A stretch of DNA of 64,000 nt. It comes from Myxococcota bacterium (GTDB taxonomy: Bacteria; Myxococcota_A; UBA9160; SMWR01). The DNA lies in NCBI GenBank assembly GCA_022447545.1, contig JAKVBI010000005.1:1-64000 (forward strand), given 5' to 3'. Shown one piece after another: positions 31,891 through 42,081 of the stretch. The position numbers and the translations under genes were made by a program. The notes beneath the pieces are model-generated. The model worked only from the letters and a program-made list of their open reading frames with translations. It was not told the origin of the DNA and did no database searches. Position 1 is the first letter of the stretch, and the number at the start of each line of letters is the position of its first letter.

Positions 31891-32699
31891 TGACCGATCC
31901 CCAGCGGTCGCCGGGAGTTCGTCGTCGTCGCCGCCGCCGCCGCCGCTCTGGATCTTCCCGTGGGCTCTACCTGCTGCCCCACCTGGTGACGACCGCGGGG
32001 TTGTTCTTTGGCTTCTATGCCATTGTGGAGGCGTTCGAGGGCAAGCCCGAGCGCTCGGCAGTGGCAATTCTCCTGGCTGGAATCTGTGATGGGCTCGATG
32101 GTCGGCTAGCGAGAATTGCCCGATCTTCGAGCCGTTTCGGCATGGAATACGACTCGATCGCCGACACGGTTTCCTTTGGGATTGCCCCGGCCATGTTGGC
32201 TTTTTCAGCGGGTAATCTTCAGGTGCTTGGCCGGATTGGCTGGGTGATGGCCTTCCTGTTCAGCGCATGCGCGGCGCTCCGCCTGGCGAGATTCAACGTC
32301 TCCCCGGCCACCTATAAGGGCCGTTTCGAGGGCCTGCCCACGCCTGCCGCCGCCGGGATGATCGCCTCGTCGACCTTGTTCGGCATCTTTCTGACCGAGA
32401 ATGGTTTCGCGCTCCGGATTCCCGAGGCCTTCATTGCGTCGGGGACTGCAATTCTTGGATTGTTGATGGTGAGTTCCGTGCCCTATCGCAGTGGCAAGGA
32501 GATCGACCTCCGCCATTCGTACGGGACTCTGGTGGTCATGCTTTTCGCTTTGGCGCTGATCGTGGTGGAGCCGAGTGTGAGCTTGTTTCTGATCGGAATC
32601 AGCTACGTGTGCTCGGGGCCCCTGGGTTGGCTCTGGCGCTTGAGAACTGGTCGGGAACTCGAAAGGCTCGAACCGGCACCGGATTCCGGGCAGAGCTGA
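31890..32699 (+). CDS. pssA: CDP-diacylglycerol-serine O-phosphatidyltransferase
   Basis: Integral-membrane CDP-alcohol phosphatidyltransferase that makes phosphatidylserine for Psd. The CDP-OH-P signature DGxxARx8GxxxDxxxD is intact, from DGLDGRLAR through FGMEYDSIAD, and several hydrophobic helices follow. Residues 11-19 are nine consecutive arginines, which make a very basic cytosolic N terminus. It needs CDP-DAG, whose synthase gene cdsA is not in this window. One-base overlap with psd. Confidence 0.94.
   Translation: MTDPQRSPGVRRRRRRRRRSGSSRGLYLLPHLVTTAGLFFGFYAIVEAFEGKPERSAVAILLAGICDGLDGRLARIARSSSRFGMEYDSIADTVSFGIAPAMLAFSAGNLQVLGRIGWVMAFLFSACAALRLARFNVSPATYKGRFEGLPTPAAAGMIASSTLFGIFLTENGFALRIPEAFIASGTAILGLLMVSSVPYRSGKEIDLRHSYGTLVVMLFALALIVVEPSVSLFLIGISYVCSGPLGWLWRLRTGRELERLEPAPDSGQS
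31920..31946 (+). repeat. Nine-codon CGN trinucleotide repeat inside pssA
   Basis: Three CGT codons followed by six CGC codons encode Arg11-Arg19. The 27-base run is a microsatellite that could change length in steps of three without breaking the frame. Confidence 0.85.
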
Positions 32700-32710
32700 G
32701 GGCCCAGGGC

Positions 32711-32769
32711 CGGGAGGTGCGGAACCTCCCGTTGGGACGCGGTGAGTCTTTCATCAGCTGCTGCTGATG
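32711..32769 (+). other. Two tandem hairpins upstream of leuB
   Basis: CGGGAGGT/ACCTCCCG around GCGGA (32711-32731) and CATCAGC/GCTGATG around TGCT (32752-32769) are perfect 8- and 7-bp stems between pssA and leuB. Neither ends in a T tract. Three CTG leucine triplets fall inside the second stem, but no start codon opens that frame, so there is no leader peptide. They could be processing or stability elements. Confidence 0.5.
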
Positions 32770-32788
32770 CAATTCAGGGAGTGTGGAA

Positions 32789-33865
32789 TTGGAACGAATC
32801 TTGGTGTTGCCGGGTGACGGCATTGGTCCGGAAGTGACTCGTGAGGCGCAACGGGTTCTCGAAGTGGTGGGCGCCGAGTCCGGTCTCGCGCTCGAATTCG
32901 AAGAAGATCTCATCGGCGGAGCCGCCATCGAAGCCCACGGCACGCCTCTGGCCGACGAAACCGTCGAACGTGCGCGGTCCTGTCGAGCGGTGCTGCTGGG
33001 TGCGGTGGGTGGGCCCCGCTGGGATGACATGGCAGTGGATGTGAGGCCCGAGAAGGGTCTGTTGCGGATTCGCAAAGAACTGGAGCTGTTTGCCAACCTT
33101 CGTCCGGCGGCCGTCTTTCCTGCGCTGGCGAGCGCTTCGACGCTGCGGCCCGAAGTCGTGGATGGTATCGATTTGTTGGTGGTCCGAGAGTTGACGGGGG
33201 GGATCTATTTTGGCGAGCCCCGTGGCCGGGGCGAAGTGGATGGGTTGCGGGAAGCGCGCAACACCATGGTCTACGACGAGAGTGAGATCGCCCGAATCGC
33301 GCGGGTGGCTTTCGAGTCGGCAGGGCGCCGGCGCGGGGAGGTGACGCACGTCCACAAGGCCAACGTGCTGGAGGTTTCCCAGCTTTGGATGGAAGTGGTG
33401 GCCGAGGTCGCGCGCGATTTCCCCGAAGTTCGCCTCGATCATCAACTCGTGGATTCCATGGCGATGCTGTTGCTGCGCGAACCCGCCCGATACGACGTGA
33501 TCGTGACGGGGAATCTGTTCGGAGACATTCTGTCCGACGAAGCGGCCATGATTACCGGGTCGCTGGGGATGTTGCCTTCGGCGAGCCTCGGGGAGGGAGG
33601 TGTGGGGTTGTACGAGCCAGTGCATGGATCGGCTCCCGACATCGCCGGTCAGGACCTGGCCAATCCTCTGGCGGCGATTCTGTCGGCTGCCATGTTGCTC
33701 GAGCACTCCCTCGACGCGCCAAAGCCCGCAGCCCGGATTCGCGATGCCGTGACTCGAGTGCTGGAAGAAGGGCATAGGACCAGTGATCTCGCGGCGCCGG
33801 ATCAGACACCGCTGGGATGCCGCGCCATGGGTGACCAGGTGTTGGCGCAGCTTTCGGGAAGTTGA
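32789..33865 (+). CDS. leuB: 3-isopropylmalate dehydrogenase
   Basis: NAD-dependent oxidative decarboxylation in leucine synthesis. LPGDGIGPEVTREA at the N terminus, LLGAVGGPRWD, RIRKELELFANLRPA and the metal/NAD site NLFGDILSDEAAMITGSLGM are present. About 358 residues, normal. TTG 32789 is preferred because AGGGAG (32776-32781) lies 7 bases upstream. GTG 32783 is in frame but too close to that SD. leuA, leuC and leuD are not in the window. It overlaps the next gene by one base. Confidence 0.95.
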   Translation: MERILVLPGDGIGPEVTREAQRVLEVVGAESGLALEFEEDLIGGAAIEAHGTPLADETVERARSCRAVLLGAVGGPRWDDMAVDVRPEKGLLRIRKELELFANLRPAAVFPALASASTLRPEVVDGIDLLVVRELTGGIYFGEPRGRGEVDGLREARNTMVYDESEIARIARVAFESAGRRRGEVTHVHKANVLEVSQLWMEVVAEVARDFPEVRLDHQLVDSMAMLLLREPARYDVIVTGNLFGDILSDEAAMITGSLGMLPSASLGEGGVGLYEPVHGSAPDIAGQDLANPLAAILSAAMLLEHSLDAPKPAARIRDAVTRVLEEGHRTSDLAAPDQTPLGCRAMGDQVLAQLSGS

Positions 33866-34878
33866 TGGCGAGCCAGGGACACCGCATCGGAATCGTGGGG
33901 GCCACGGGAATGCTGGGCAGCGAGGTGGTGGTGGCCCTCGATGCCTCACCCCTGCGCGTGCAGGAGATCGTCCCCATCGCCACCGAAGCCTCTCTGGGAC
34001 AGGACATCGAGTGCCAGGGGGAGGTCTACCCGTTGGTGGCCCTCGAAGATGAAGGGCGGGAGGCTTCGGCGATCCGGGGACTCGACCTGGTGATCCTGTG
34101 TGCGCCGCCCGAGATCTGCATGGAATACGCGCGTCATGCATTGCGGGCCGAGGTTCCCTGTATCGACGGTTCCGGGGCTCTGGGCCGTTCCGACGAGGTG
34201 CCTCTTTGTGCGGCGCCCCTGACAACGAGTTCCGGGGTGGGGAACGAGCCGGTTTTGGCTTGTCCTTCCGGGGCGGCACTGTCGTGGGCGCTCGCCCTGG
34301 AGCCCCTACAGAACGCGGCGGGTTTGAAGCGTGTGGCAGGAACGGTTCTCGAAGCGGCCTCGGTTCGAGGTCGGCGGGGCGTCGAGGCGCTACACCTCGA
34401 ATCCATCGCGATGTTCAACCAGCAGGAGACCGCAGGGTCCGAGGTATTCGGTCGTTCTGTGGCCTTTGATGTTTGGCCGGTGGACTCCGACCCCATGGAT
34501 GCATCGCCTGAGTCGCCTCGCCTGGCCCGCGAGTTGAAGAGGCTGCTCGGGGCCGAATTCGCTGTCTCTGCCAGTTTCATTCAGGTCCCTGCCTTCGTGG
34601 GACAGGCCACGGACCTGTGGGTTGAGACCGAGCGGCCTCTTTCGGCGGCCGAGGCCGCGAAATGTCTTGCTGAGGCACCCACCGTCGAGCTGGCACCCGA
34701 GGCGGAAGGCGGACCCTCCCTGCGGGGGGCTTCGGGCAGCCGTTCCGTTGTCGTCGGACCCCCGCGCCTGGATCCGACTCATCCTTCGACTCTGCGCCTT
34801 TGGTGGGTGTCGGATGTCCTGAGTGCGGCGGCGGCGAACACCGCCGACCTCGCTGTGGCCCGCCTGCAGCCGGATTGA
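33865..34878 (+). CDS. Usg-like aspartate-semialdehyde dehydrogenase homologue lacking the catalytic residues
   Basis: The fold is that of aspartate-semialdehyde dehydrogenase: NADP-binding GIVGATGMLGSEVV at the N terminus and 337 residues. Where active Asd has NPNCST with the nucleophilic Cys, this protein reads ACPSGAA. Where Asd has the catalytic His in a GHSE-type motif, it reads FVGQATDLW with Gln. Both catalytic residues therefore seem lost. E. coli Usg is a similar-length Asd paralogue that also sits just upstream of truA, so this is best called Usg-like. It starts in the leuB stop codon (TGATG), and truA follows after 9 bases. Its role is unknown. Confidence 0.85.
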   Translation: MASQGHRIGIVGATGMLGSEVVVALDASPLRVQEIVPIATEASLGQDIECQGEVYPLVALEDEGREASAIRGLDLVILCAPPEICMEYARHALRAEVPCIDGSGALGRSDEVPLCAAPLTTSSGVGNEPVLACPSGAALSWALALEPLQNAAGLKRVAGTVLEAASVRGRRGVEALHLESIAMFNQQETAGSEVFGRSVAFDVWPVDSDPMDASPESPRLARELKRLLGAEFAVSASFIQVPAFVGQATDLWVETERPLSAAEAAKCLAEAPTVELAPEAEGGPSLRGASGSRSVVVGPPRLDPTHPSTLRLWWVSDVLSAAAANTADLAVARLQPD

Positions 34879-34887
34879 GGAGGGGCT

Positions 34888-35661
34888 TTGCCCGACCTCA
34901 AACTCACCCTGGAATACGATGGCCAGGACTTTGCCGGCTGGCAGTCCCAGGCTCGGGCCGCCGGAGCTCGCACCGTGCAGGAAACGCTGCAGGATGCCAT
35001 CGCCCAGGTAACCGGCGAAGAGACGGTGGTGCAGGGCTCCGGGAGGACCGATGCAGGCGTTCACGCCGAGGGGCAGGTCGCAAGTGTCCATCTCGACAGC
35101 AGCCTCGCTCCAGAGGTCCTGCAGCGGGCGCTGTGTGCCGTTCTCCCCTCGGATCTCGCCGTAACTGATATCGAGGTGGCGCCCAGGGGCTTCCATGCGC
35201 GCTACGACGCACTCTCGAAGCACTATCGTTACCAGATCTGGAATGCAGTGAGCCGCTCGCCACTGCGGCGTTACCGCCATCATTGCGTCGCCCGCCCCCT
35301 GGACGTGGAGGCCATGGGGAAAGCCGCCATCGCAATCGTGGGGCGCCGGGATTTTGCCTCGTTCGAGGCAACGGGTTCCGAGCGACAATCGTCGGTTCGC
35401 GAGGTCACGCGCTGTGACGTGACGGGGCATTCCGGGGACGAGATTCGGATCGATCTCGAGGCAGACGGCCTCTTGCGGTACATGGTGAGAAACATCGCAG
35501 GGACTTTGATCGAGGTGGGGGGAGGACAACGCGCCCCGGAGAGCCTTCCCCACCTCCTGGAGGCCCGAAACCGGGCGCTGGCGGGTCCGACGGCTCCGGC
35601 CCTGGGTCTGACCCTCGTGAGCGTCACGTACGCCGATTCCGCTTCAAATCCGAGATGTTGA
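34888..35661 (+). CDS. truA: tRNA pseudouridine(38-40) synthase TruA
   Basis: Isomerises uridines 38-40 in the tRNA anticodon arm. The catalytic Asp is in GSGRTDAGVHAEGQV (residues about 50-64). LEYDGQDFAGWQ at the N terminus and HYRYQIWN are typical, and FLRYMVRN-type LLRYMVRNIAGTLIE is present near the end. 257 residues, normal. TTG 34888 with GGAGGGG immediately upstream. Confidence 0.94.
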   Translation: MPDLKLTLEYDGQDFAGWQSQARAAGARTVQETLQDAIAQVTGEETVVQGSGRTDAGVHAEGQVASVHLDSSLAPEVLQRALCAVLPSDLAVTDIEVAPRGFHARYDALSKHYRYQIWNAVSRSPLRRYRHHCVARPLDVEAMGKAAIAIVGRRDFASFEATGSERQSSVREVTRCDVTGHSGDEIRIDLEADGLLRYMVRNIAGTLIEVGGGQRAPESLPHLLEARNRALAGPTAPALGLTLVSVTYADSASNPRC

Positions 35662-35674
35662 GATCAGGCGGCGC

Positions 35675-35703
35675 TTGACGGACGCCCGCGTCTCGGGTAC
35701 TCC
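35675..35703 (+). promoter_or_regulatory. Weak candidate promoter for rplM-rpsI
   Basis: TTGACG (35675-35680), a 17-base spacer and TACTCC (35698-35703). The -35 box is good, the -10 box poor. If used, it gives a leader of about 160 bases before rplM, long enough for ribosomal-protein feedback, but no specific structure was recognised. Confidence 0.3.
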
Positions 35704-35870
35704 TACTCGCCCGCCCAGGGCGCTCGTGCTGGGGTTGCGCTTTGCGCGCATGCCCCGGCTGCCGCGAGGCGGGATCCACCAAGGGTGCGGTCTTCCGTCC
35801 GGTTGGGCTTTCGAACCGGAAGCCGGTCGCGATGATTGGCAGGGCGCGCATTCACAGGAGGTGTTCGACG

Positions 35871-36323
35871 ATGGGGGTTCAGGCCCATCGCGCAACCAAG
35901 AGCATGAAACCCGCCGACGTGTCTCGGCGCTGGTACGTGGTCGATGCAACCGATCAGGTACTCGGGCGGCTGGCGACGCGGGTGGCGGGTGTTCTGCGGG
36001 GCAAGCACCACCCGAGCTTTACACCCCATGTCGACATGGGAGATCACGTGATCGTGATCAATGCCGAGAAGGTTCGGCTCACGGGACGCAAGCGTGAGCA
36101 GAAGACCTACTACCGGCACACGGGTTACACGGGGCATGTGAAGTCCATCAACGCCGACAAACTGCTCGACGGTCCCTATGCGGATCGAGTGATTCGGCGC
36201 GCCGTGCGCGGCATGCTCCCCAAGAATTCCCTGGGTCGACAACTCTATTCCAAGCTCAAGGTGTACGCGGGTCCCGATCACCCTCACGCCGCACAACAGC
36301 CCGAGGTCATGGAAATTGGCTGA
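35871..36323 (+). CDS. rplM: 50S ribosomal protein L13
   Basis: Early-assembling large-subunit protein. Recognisable stretches are [32 protein letters not shown] and [15 protein letters not shown]. The near-perfect SD AGGAGGTG (35856-35863) sets the start at ATG 35871, giving 150 residues. The frame is open upstream but without family features. A leading [10 protein letters not shown] precedes the usual MKP-type start. It overlaps rpsI by 8 bases. Confidence 0.95.
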   Translation: MGVQAHRATKSMKPADVSRRWYVVDATDQVLGRLATRVAGVLRGKHHPSFTPHVDMGDHVIVINAEKVRLTGRKREQKTYYRHTGYTGHVKSINADKLLDGPYADRVIRRAVRGMLPKNSLGRQLYSKLKVYAGPDHPHAAQQPEVMEIG

Positions 36324-36711
36324 ACCTGAGATCATTACGGCAACAGGCAAGCGCAAGAGCGCCATCGCGCGAGTTCGTCTGTCTTTTGGCAATGGCGAGG
36401 TCGTCGTCAATGGCAAGCGAATGGAGGAGTACTTTCCTCGCGAAGTGTTGTGCATTCGTGTGAATGCCGCCTTCGAAGCTGCCGGTGTCGAGGGTCGCTA
36501 CAACGTCAACGCGAAGGTTCACGGGGGTGGAATTGCGGGTCAGGCTGACGCGCTCCGCCACGGGATCTCCCGGGCCCTGCAGACTTCCGACGAAACTCTG
36601 CGTGCACCCCTCAAGAAGAAGGGGTTCCTGACGCGCGATGCGCGGAAGAAGGAACGCAAGAAGTACGGACAGAAGGGCGCGCGCGCGCGCTTCCAGTTCT
36701 CCAAACGCTGA
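36316..36711 (+). CDS. rpsI: 30S ribosomal protein S9
   Basis: Small-subunit head protein whose C-terminal tail reaches the P-site t[18 protein letters not shown] at the N terminus, the [19 protein letters not shown] signature, and the basic tail ending in RFQFSKR are intact. 131 residues, normal. TTG 36316 lies inside the end of rplM (8-base overlap), with GAGG 10 bases upstream. The operon ends in a strong terminator. Confidence 0.96.
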   Translation: MAEPEIITATGKRKSAIARVRLSFGNGEVVVNGKRMEEYFPREVLCIRVNAAFEAAGVEGRYNVNAKVHGGGIAGQADALRHGISRALQTSDETLRAPLKKKGFLTRDARKKERKKYGQKGARARFQFSKR

Positions 36712-36731
36712 GACGCGGAACCGTTGAATCG

Positions 36732-36766
36732 AAACGGGAGGCCGCGTTGGCCTCCCGTTTTTCTTT
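36732..36766 (+). terminator. Strong intrinsic terminator after rpsI
   Basis: A perfect 12-bp stem AAACGGGAGGCC/GGCCTCCCGTTT with loop GCGTT (36732-36760) is followed by a T-rich tail, TTCTTTT. Confidence 0.93.
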
Positions 36767-36876
36767 TGGGCTTCTTCCACTCAGCGCCGAGAGGGCGAAG
36801 GACGTGGAACGGGTGGGGGCCGGTGCCAGCAGGCCCTTTCAGGTTTGTATAGAAGGTGCGAAGCAATGAGGGCGAG

Positions 36877-37914
36877 ATGAGAGTCGCGGTGATCGGTGCC
36901 AGCGGATACACGGGGCTGGAGTTGATCCGCATCCTTTCGCGCCATCCCCAGTTCGAGATCTCGGTGGCGACGTCCGAGCAGCGGGCGGGTCAGGCTGTCG
37001 GGGCCGCCTTTCCATCGCTGGGCGGCATCTTGGATCTGGATTTCGAGGCCAATGATCCGGAACGGGTCGCGCAACGGGTGGATTTTGCCTTCACGGCATT
37101 GCCCCATGGTGCGTCGGCCCCTGCCGTGGCCAGCCTTCGCAAGGCCGGCGTGCCCGTCGCCGACCTCTCGGCTGATTTTCGTATCCGAGACGTTGGGACC
37201 TACGAGGCAAGTTATGGGAGCCACGGGGCACCCGAGTGGCTGGACTCTGCGGTCTACGGCCTTCCGGAGTTGTATCGCGAGAGCCTTGCGGCCACGGATC
37301 TCGCGGCGGTCGCGGGTTGTTATCCAACCTCGGTTCTTCTCCCCCTGGTTCCTCTGCTGAGAGCGGGGATGTTGGAGCCGGGTCACCTGATGGTGGATTC
37401 GAAGTCCGGCGTGTCGGGTGCGGGGCGGAAACTCGAGGCCGACTATCTGTTTGCGGAGCTCGAGGGCGATTGCAGGGCCTACCAGGTGGGTGGCGTCCAT
37501 CGTCACGTGCCCGAAATGGAGCAGGAGGCCGGGGCAGCCGCCGGGGCTGCCGCCTGCATCACCTTCGTTCCGCATCTCCTGCCCACCACCCGTGGCATCG
37601 CGACTTCCATCTACGCGCGGCCGGTGGGGGGGCTGAGCGCTGCTCGGGCTCGGGAAGTACTGCTCGACGCCTACGCGCAGGAGCGATTCGTTCGGGTCCT
37701 GCCGGAAGGGCAGGCGCCCCGCCTGAGTTCGGTAAAGGGGAGCAACTACTGCGATGTGGCCGCGTTTGCGGACGAGCGGACCGGAACGCTGATCCTGCTC
37801 TCGACCCTGGACAACCTGGTCAAGGGAGCTGCGGGTCAGGCCGTGCAGTGCGCGAACCTGATGTGTGGGTTCCCCGAGGATCAGGGCTTGTTGGAGGTCC
37901 CCATCGCGCCCTGA
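36877..37914 (+). CDS. argC: N-acetyl-gamma-glutamyl-phosphate reductase
   Basis: NADPH-dependent reduction in arginine synthesis, producing N-acetylglutamate semialdehyde. VAVIGASGYTGLELIRIL is the nucleotide-binding start, the catalytic Cys is in VAGCYPTSVLLPL, and VHRHVPEMEQE supplies the His. KGSNYCDVAAFAD and DNLVKGAAGQAVQ are typical of the C-terminal part. 345 residues, normal. ATG 36877 has GAGGG 4 bases upstream. GTG 36856 is in frame and would add seven residues. Confidence 0.95.
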   Translation: MRVAVIGASGYTGLELIRILSRHPQFEISVATSEQRAGQAVGAAFPSLGGILDLDFEANDPERVAQRVDFAFTALPHGASAPAVASLRKAGVPVADLSADFRIRDVGTYEASYGSHGAPEWLDSAVYGLPELYRESLAATDLAAVAGCYPTSVLLPLVPLLRAGMLEPGHLMVDSKSGVSGAGRKLEADYLFAELEGDCRAYQVGGVHRHVPEMEQEAGAAAGAAACITFVPHLLPTTRGIATSIYARPVGGLSAARAREVLLDAYAQERFVRVLPEGQAPRLSSVKGSNYCDVAAFADERTGTLILLSTLDNLVKGAAGQAVQCANLMCGFPEDQGLLEVPIAP

Positions 37915-37958
37915 TGCGCGATCCAAAACGCGGGTTGTCAACGGCCGTCGGGCTCTGT

Positions 37959-37987
37959 TTGACGCTCCATGCTGCGGACGATATAAA
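37959..37987 (+). promoter_or_regulatory. Near-consensus sigma-70 promoter upstream of the NUDIX gene
   Basis: TTGACG (37959-37964), a 17-base spacer and TATAAA (37982-37987). It is the best promoter match in the window and would give a leader of about 100 bases before the GTG at 38098. Confidence 0.72.
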
Positions 37988-38097
37988 CCCCCAAACCACC
38001 GCAGTTTGCGCACGGTGCCCGCCACGTCTCGTCTCTCCCCCGACGCTCGAAACATCCGTCCCAGGGGAATCGTGTCTGCGCTTGCCGGTGCACCGGC

Positions 38098-38559
38098 GTG
38101 ACGCGTTATTTCGCCAGTGACCCCGAGGTGGTGCGTCTCTCGGTCTCTGCCGTGGTCCGCTCGCGCAGCGAAAGTGCCGAGATTCTGCTCATGCAACGCT
38201 CGGACAACGGTTGCTGGGGGCTTCCTGGGGGGCACGTCGAGCCCGGGGAGAGTGTCGTCGAGGCCACGGTTCGCGAAGTTCTCGAGGAGACCGGCTACGC
38301 GATCGAGGTGGGGCGTCTCATCGGGGTCTACTCAGACCCTGCGCGTCAGGTCGTCCAGTACCCCGATGGTCGCCGCGTCCAGGCCGTGAATCTCTGTTTC
38401 GAGGCGGTGGCCGGCGAACGGGGCGAGCCGACGACGCCCGAGGAGACACTGGCGACAGGATTCTTCGTGCTCGATGCTCTGCCCGAGCCCTTCGTTCCTC
38501 CTCACGAGATCCGCATCAGCGATGTGATCGCAGCGGATCCGGTCGTGAGGGTGCGTTGA
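38098..38559 (+). CDS. NUDIX hydrolase
   Basis: Hydrolyses a nucleoside diphosphate linked to some other group; the substrate is unknown. The NUDIX box Gx5Ex7REUxEExGU is complete, running from GGHVEPGES to REVLEETGY (residues about 43-66). The rest is a single NUDIX fold of 153 residues. GTG start, weak SD. It has its own strong promoter and lies 139 bases before pyrG, so it may be co-transcribed with it. Confidence 0.88.
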   Translation: MTRYFASDPEVVRLSVSAVVRSRSESAEILLMQRSDNGCWGLPGGHVEPGESVVEATVREVLEETGYAIEVGRLIGVYSDPARQVVQYPDGRRVQAVNLCFEAVAGERGEPTTPEETLATGFFVLDALPEPFVPPHEIRISDVIAADPVVRVR

Positions 38560-38588
38560 TGGGTAGTTTGCGGAAGCGCATGGGTTCG

Positions 38589-38616
38589 TTGGAGTTTGGA
38601 AGGAACATGGTAGAAA
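38589..38616 (+). promoter_or_regulatory. Candidate pyrG promoter
   Basis: TTGGAG (38589-38594), a 16-base spacer and TAGAAA (38611-38616), with about 75 bases to the pyrG ATG. Moderate match only. No C-tract attenuator of the Gram-positive pyrG type was seen. Confidence 0.35.
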
Positions 38617-38680
38617 GCGAGTTCCCGGCCGGGCAGGGAGCTAGGCTGGAAACTCGCAGCTGAGAATTTGGATCCGTTGA

Positions 38681-40306
<1,626 letters not shown>

Positions 40307-40312
40307 TGCATC

Positions 40313-40331
40313 CGGGCGGCCCCGCCCGTTT
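40313..40331 (+). terminator. Weak candidate terminator after pyrG
   Basis: CGGGCG/CGCCCG stem around GCCC (40313-40328) followed by only TTT. Bases 40332-40473, up to tRNA-Val, show no gene. Confidence 0.4.
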
Positions 40332-40473
40332 GGCAATGTAGGCGGAATCCCCCTCATGGACGGGGGGCTCAGCCGGGCCCACATTTGCCGGTCCCGTTGC
40401 CCAAGGACTTGGGGGTTCCACCCAGGTGGCCCTTGCAATCGGGCGCCGGCTCTCCTACCAACCGCTGGACGTC

Positions 40474-40550
40474 GGGACGTTAGCTCAGCTGGCTAGAGCG
40501 CCGTGCTCACACCGCGGAGGTCACTGGTTCGAGTCCAGTACGTCCCACCA
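40474..40550 (+). tRNA. tRNA-Val(CAC)
   Basis: Acceptor GGGACGT pairs with ACGTCCC. The anticodon stem CCGTG/CGCGG (one T-G pair) carries loop CTCACAC, anticodon CAC (GUG). T arm ACTGG-TTCGAGT-CCAGT. CCA is encoded at 40548-40550. Confidence 0.96.
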
Positions 40551-40562
40551 TCGTTTTTCTGT

Positions 40563-40639
40563 GGCCCGGTAGCTCAGCTGGATAGAGCACCAGCCTCCGA
40601 AGCTGGGGGTCGCGCGTTCGAATCGCGCCCGGGTCACCA
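40563..40639 (+). tRNA. tRNA-Arg(CCG)
   Basis: Acceptor GGCCCGG pairs with CCGGGTC (one G-T). Anticodon stem CCAGC/GCTGG with loop CTCCGAA gives CCG (CGG codon). T arm GCGCG-TTCGAAT-CGCGC. CCA is encoded. Only 12 bases separate it from tRNA-Val. Confidence 0.96.
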
Positions 40640-40710
40640 CCTACACTTCGCCCCGGCGGCCACCCACGGCGCCGGGGCGTTCCAGTCGAGGGGCCGGATC
40701 CCGGGCTCCG

Positions 40711-42051
40711 ATGAGAGGGCGTGGCCGGGGCTCGTCTCGGACCGCGGTACGGTTCACCTTCTTGCGCAGCCATCTCCTACGTCCCGACTGGCCCTTCGAC
40801 GTCCGGCGACTTCCCTTCTTCTACGGTTGGGCGATCGCCGCGCTGTCAACGGTTGGATTCTGGATGAGTATTCCCGGCCAGACCATGGGGGCGGCGGTCT
40901 TCACCGATGAGTTTGTCGAGGCCTTCGGGCTCTCGCGCACTCAGCTGTCCATTGCCTATCTGTTCGGCACCGTAGGCAGTGCGCTCTTTCTGACTCCGGC
41001 GGGGCGCCTCTATGATCGGTTCGGGGCTCGTTTGACTCTCGTGGCAGCGAGTCTGGGGCTCGGGATCTTCGTGTTGTGGCTCAGTGTGCTCGATACCCTG
41101 GCTACGGGACTTGCGGCGTTCCCCCTCGTATTCCTGGGCTACTTCGGAGTGCGCTTCTCGGGTCAGGGGGTGCTGGCCAGTGCTTCGCGGAATGTCCTGC
41201 TCGTATGGTTCGAGTCGAAGCGCGGTTGGGTGTCGGGAATTCGTGGGGTGTTCGTGTCCCTGGGGTTCTCGTTGGCACCGATTCCGCTGGGTTTCCTGAT
41301 TGGCGAACTCGGCTGGCGGATGACCCTGTGGATCCTCGGTGGGGTGGTGGCCGTAGGGTTCGGCCTCGCCAGCCTTCTGCTGGTTCGCGACAACCCCGAG
41401 TCCTGTGGGCTCGAGCCCGATGGCGGGAGCGTCGATGGAAACGAGGGTGGGGCGCCCAATGCGCCCGATCGGACCCTGAGCGAGGCCCGGAGCAGCCCTG
41501 TCTTCTGGGTCCATTCGCTGAGTCTCTCCATTCACGCGCTGTTCGGGACGGCCGTTACCTTCCATATTGCCGCGATCTTCAACGAGGCGGGTCGCAGCCG
41601 CGAAGAGGCCTTTGCGTACTTCTTCCCCATGGCTCTGGTCAGTACCAGCGTCAATCTGCTGTCCAGTTGGCTTTCCGATCGGGCACCTCTCAAGCCCTTT
41701 CTCGTCGTCATGCTCCTGGCCTTCATCTGTGGTGCGACTGGACTGATCCACCTGGAACGGGACTGGGGCTATTGGCTTCTGGTGGCTGGTTTCGGAGCGG
41801 GAGGGGGGCTCTGGGGCCTGCTTTCAAACCTGTCGTTCGTGCGTTTCTTCGGCCGGTTGCATCTGGGTGAGATCAGTGGGCTGAATACGGCGATCACCGT
41901 GTTTGCCAGTGCTATCGGGCCGGCGCTGTTCAGCCTGGGGGCTGACGGTTTCGGTACCTATCGCGCCGCTGCCTGGTTGTGCCTGGGCGGGCTTGTGGGC
42001 CTGCTGGTGGCGGCAGTGGTGATTCCCCAGCGCGAACCCAGCAGCGGCTGA
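40711..42051 (+). CDS. Major facilitator superfamily transporter
   Basis: Inner-membrane carrier driven by an ion gradient. The 446-residue chain has about twelve hydrophobic helices in two halves with a polar loop at about residues 230-262 (DNPESCGLEPDGG onward). The motif-A-like GRLYDRFGAR lies between the second and third helices, and SDRAPLKPF is the second-half equivalent. It resembles monocarboxylate/oxalate-type MFS carriers, but the substrate is unknown. ATG 40711 lacks an SD, and TTG 40762 is an alternative start. It converges with the amidohydrolase gene 31 bases away, so it opens the accessory catabolic half. Confidence 0.85.
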   Translation: MRGRGRGSSRTAVRFTFLRSHLLRPDWPFDVRRLPFFYGWAIAALSTVGFWMSIPGQTMGAAVFTDEFVEAFGLSRTQLSIAYLFGTVGSALFLTPAGRLYDRFGARLTLVAASLGLGIFVLWLSVLDTLATGLAAFPLVFLGYFGVRFSGQGVLASASRNVLLVWFESKRGWVSGIRGVFVSLGFSLAPIPLGFLIGELGWRMTLWILGGVVAVGFGLASLLLVRDNPESCGLEPDGGSVDGNEGGAPNAPDRTLSEARSSPVFWVHSLSLSIHALFGTAVTFHIAAIFNEAGRSREEAFAYFFPMALVSTSVNLLSSWLSDRAPLKPFLVVMLLAFICGATGLIHLERDWGYWLLVAGFGAGGGLWGLLSNLSFVRFFGRLHLGEISGLNTAITVFASAIGPALFSLGADGFGTYRAAAWLCLGGLVGLLVAAVVIPQREPSSG

Positions 42052-42081
42052 GACGGGTCGAGCACCGACGGAGGTGGAAAT

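Noticed and set aside
32752-32769. Leucine attenuator with a leader peptide before leuB
   Set aside because: Three CTG triplets occur, but the frame has a stop just upstream and no start codon, and the stem has no T tract.
32774-38235. Long minus-strand frames opposite leuB/usg-like and argC
   Set aside because: Same GC-driven shadow effect; products are low-complexity and rich in Arg, Pro and His, with no starts supported by SD sites.
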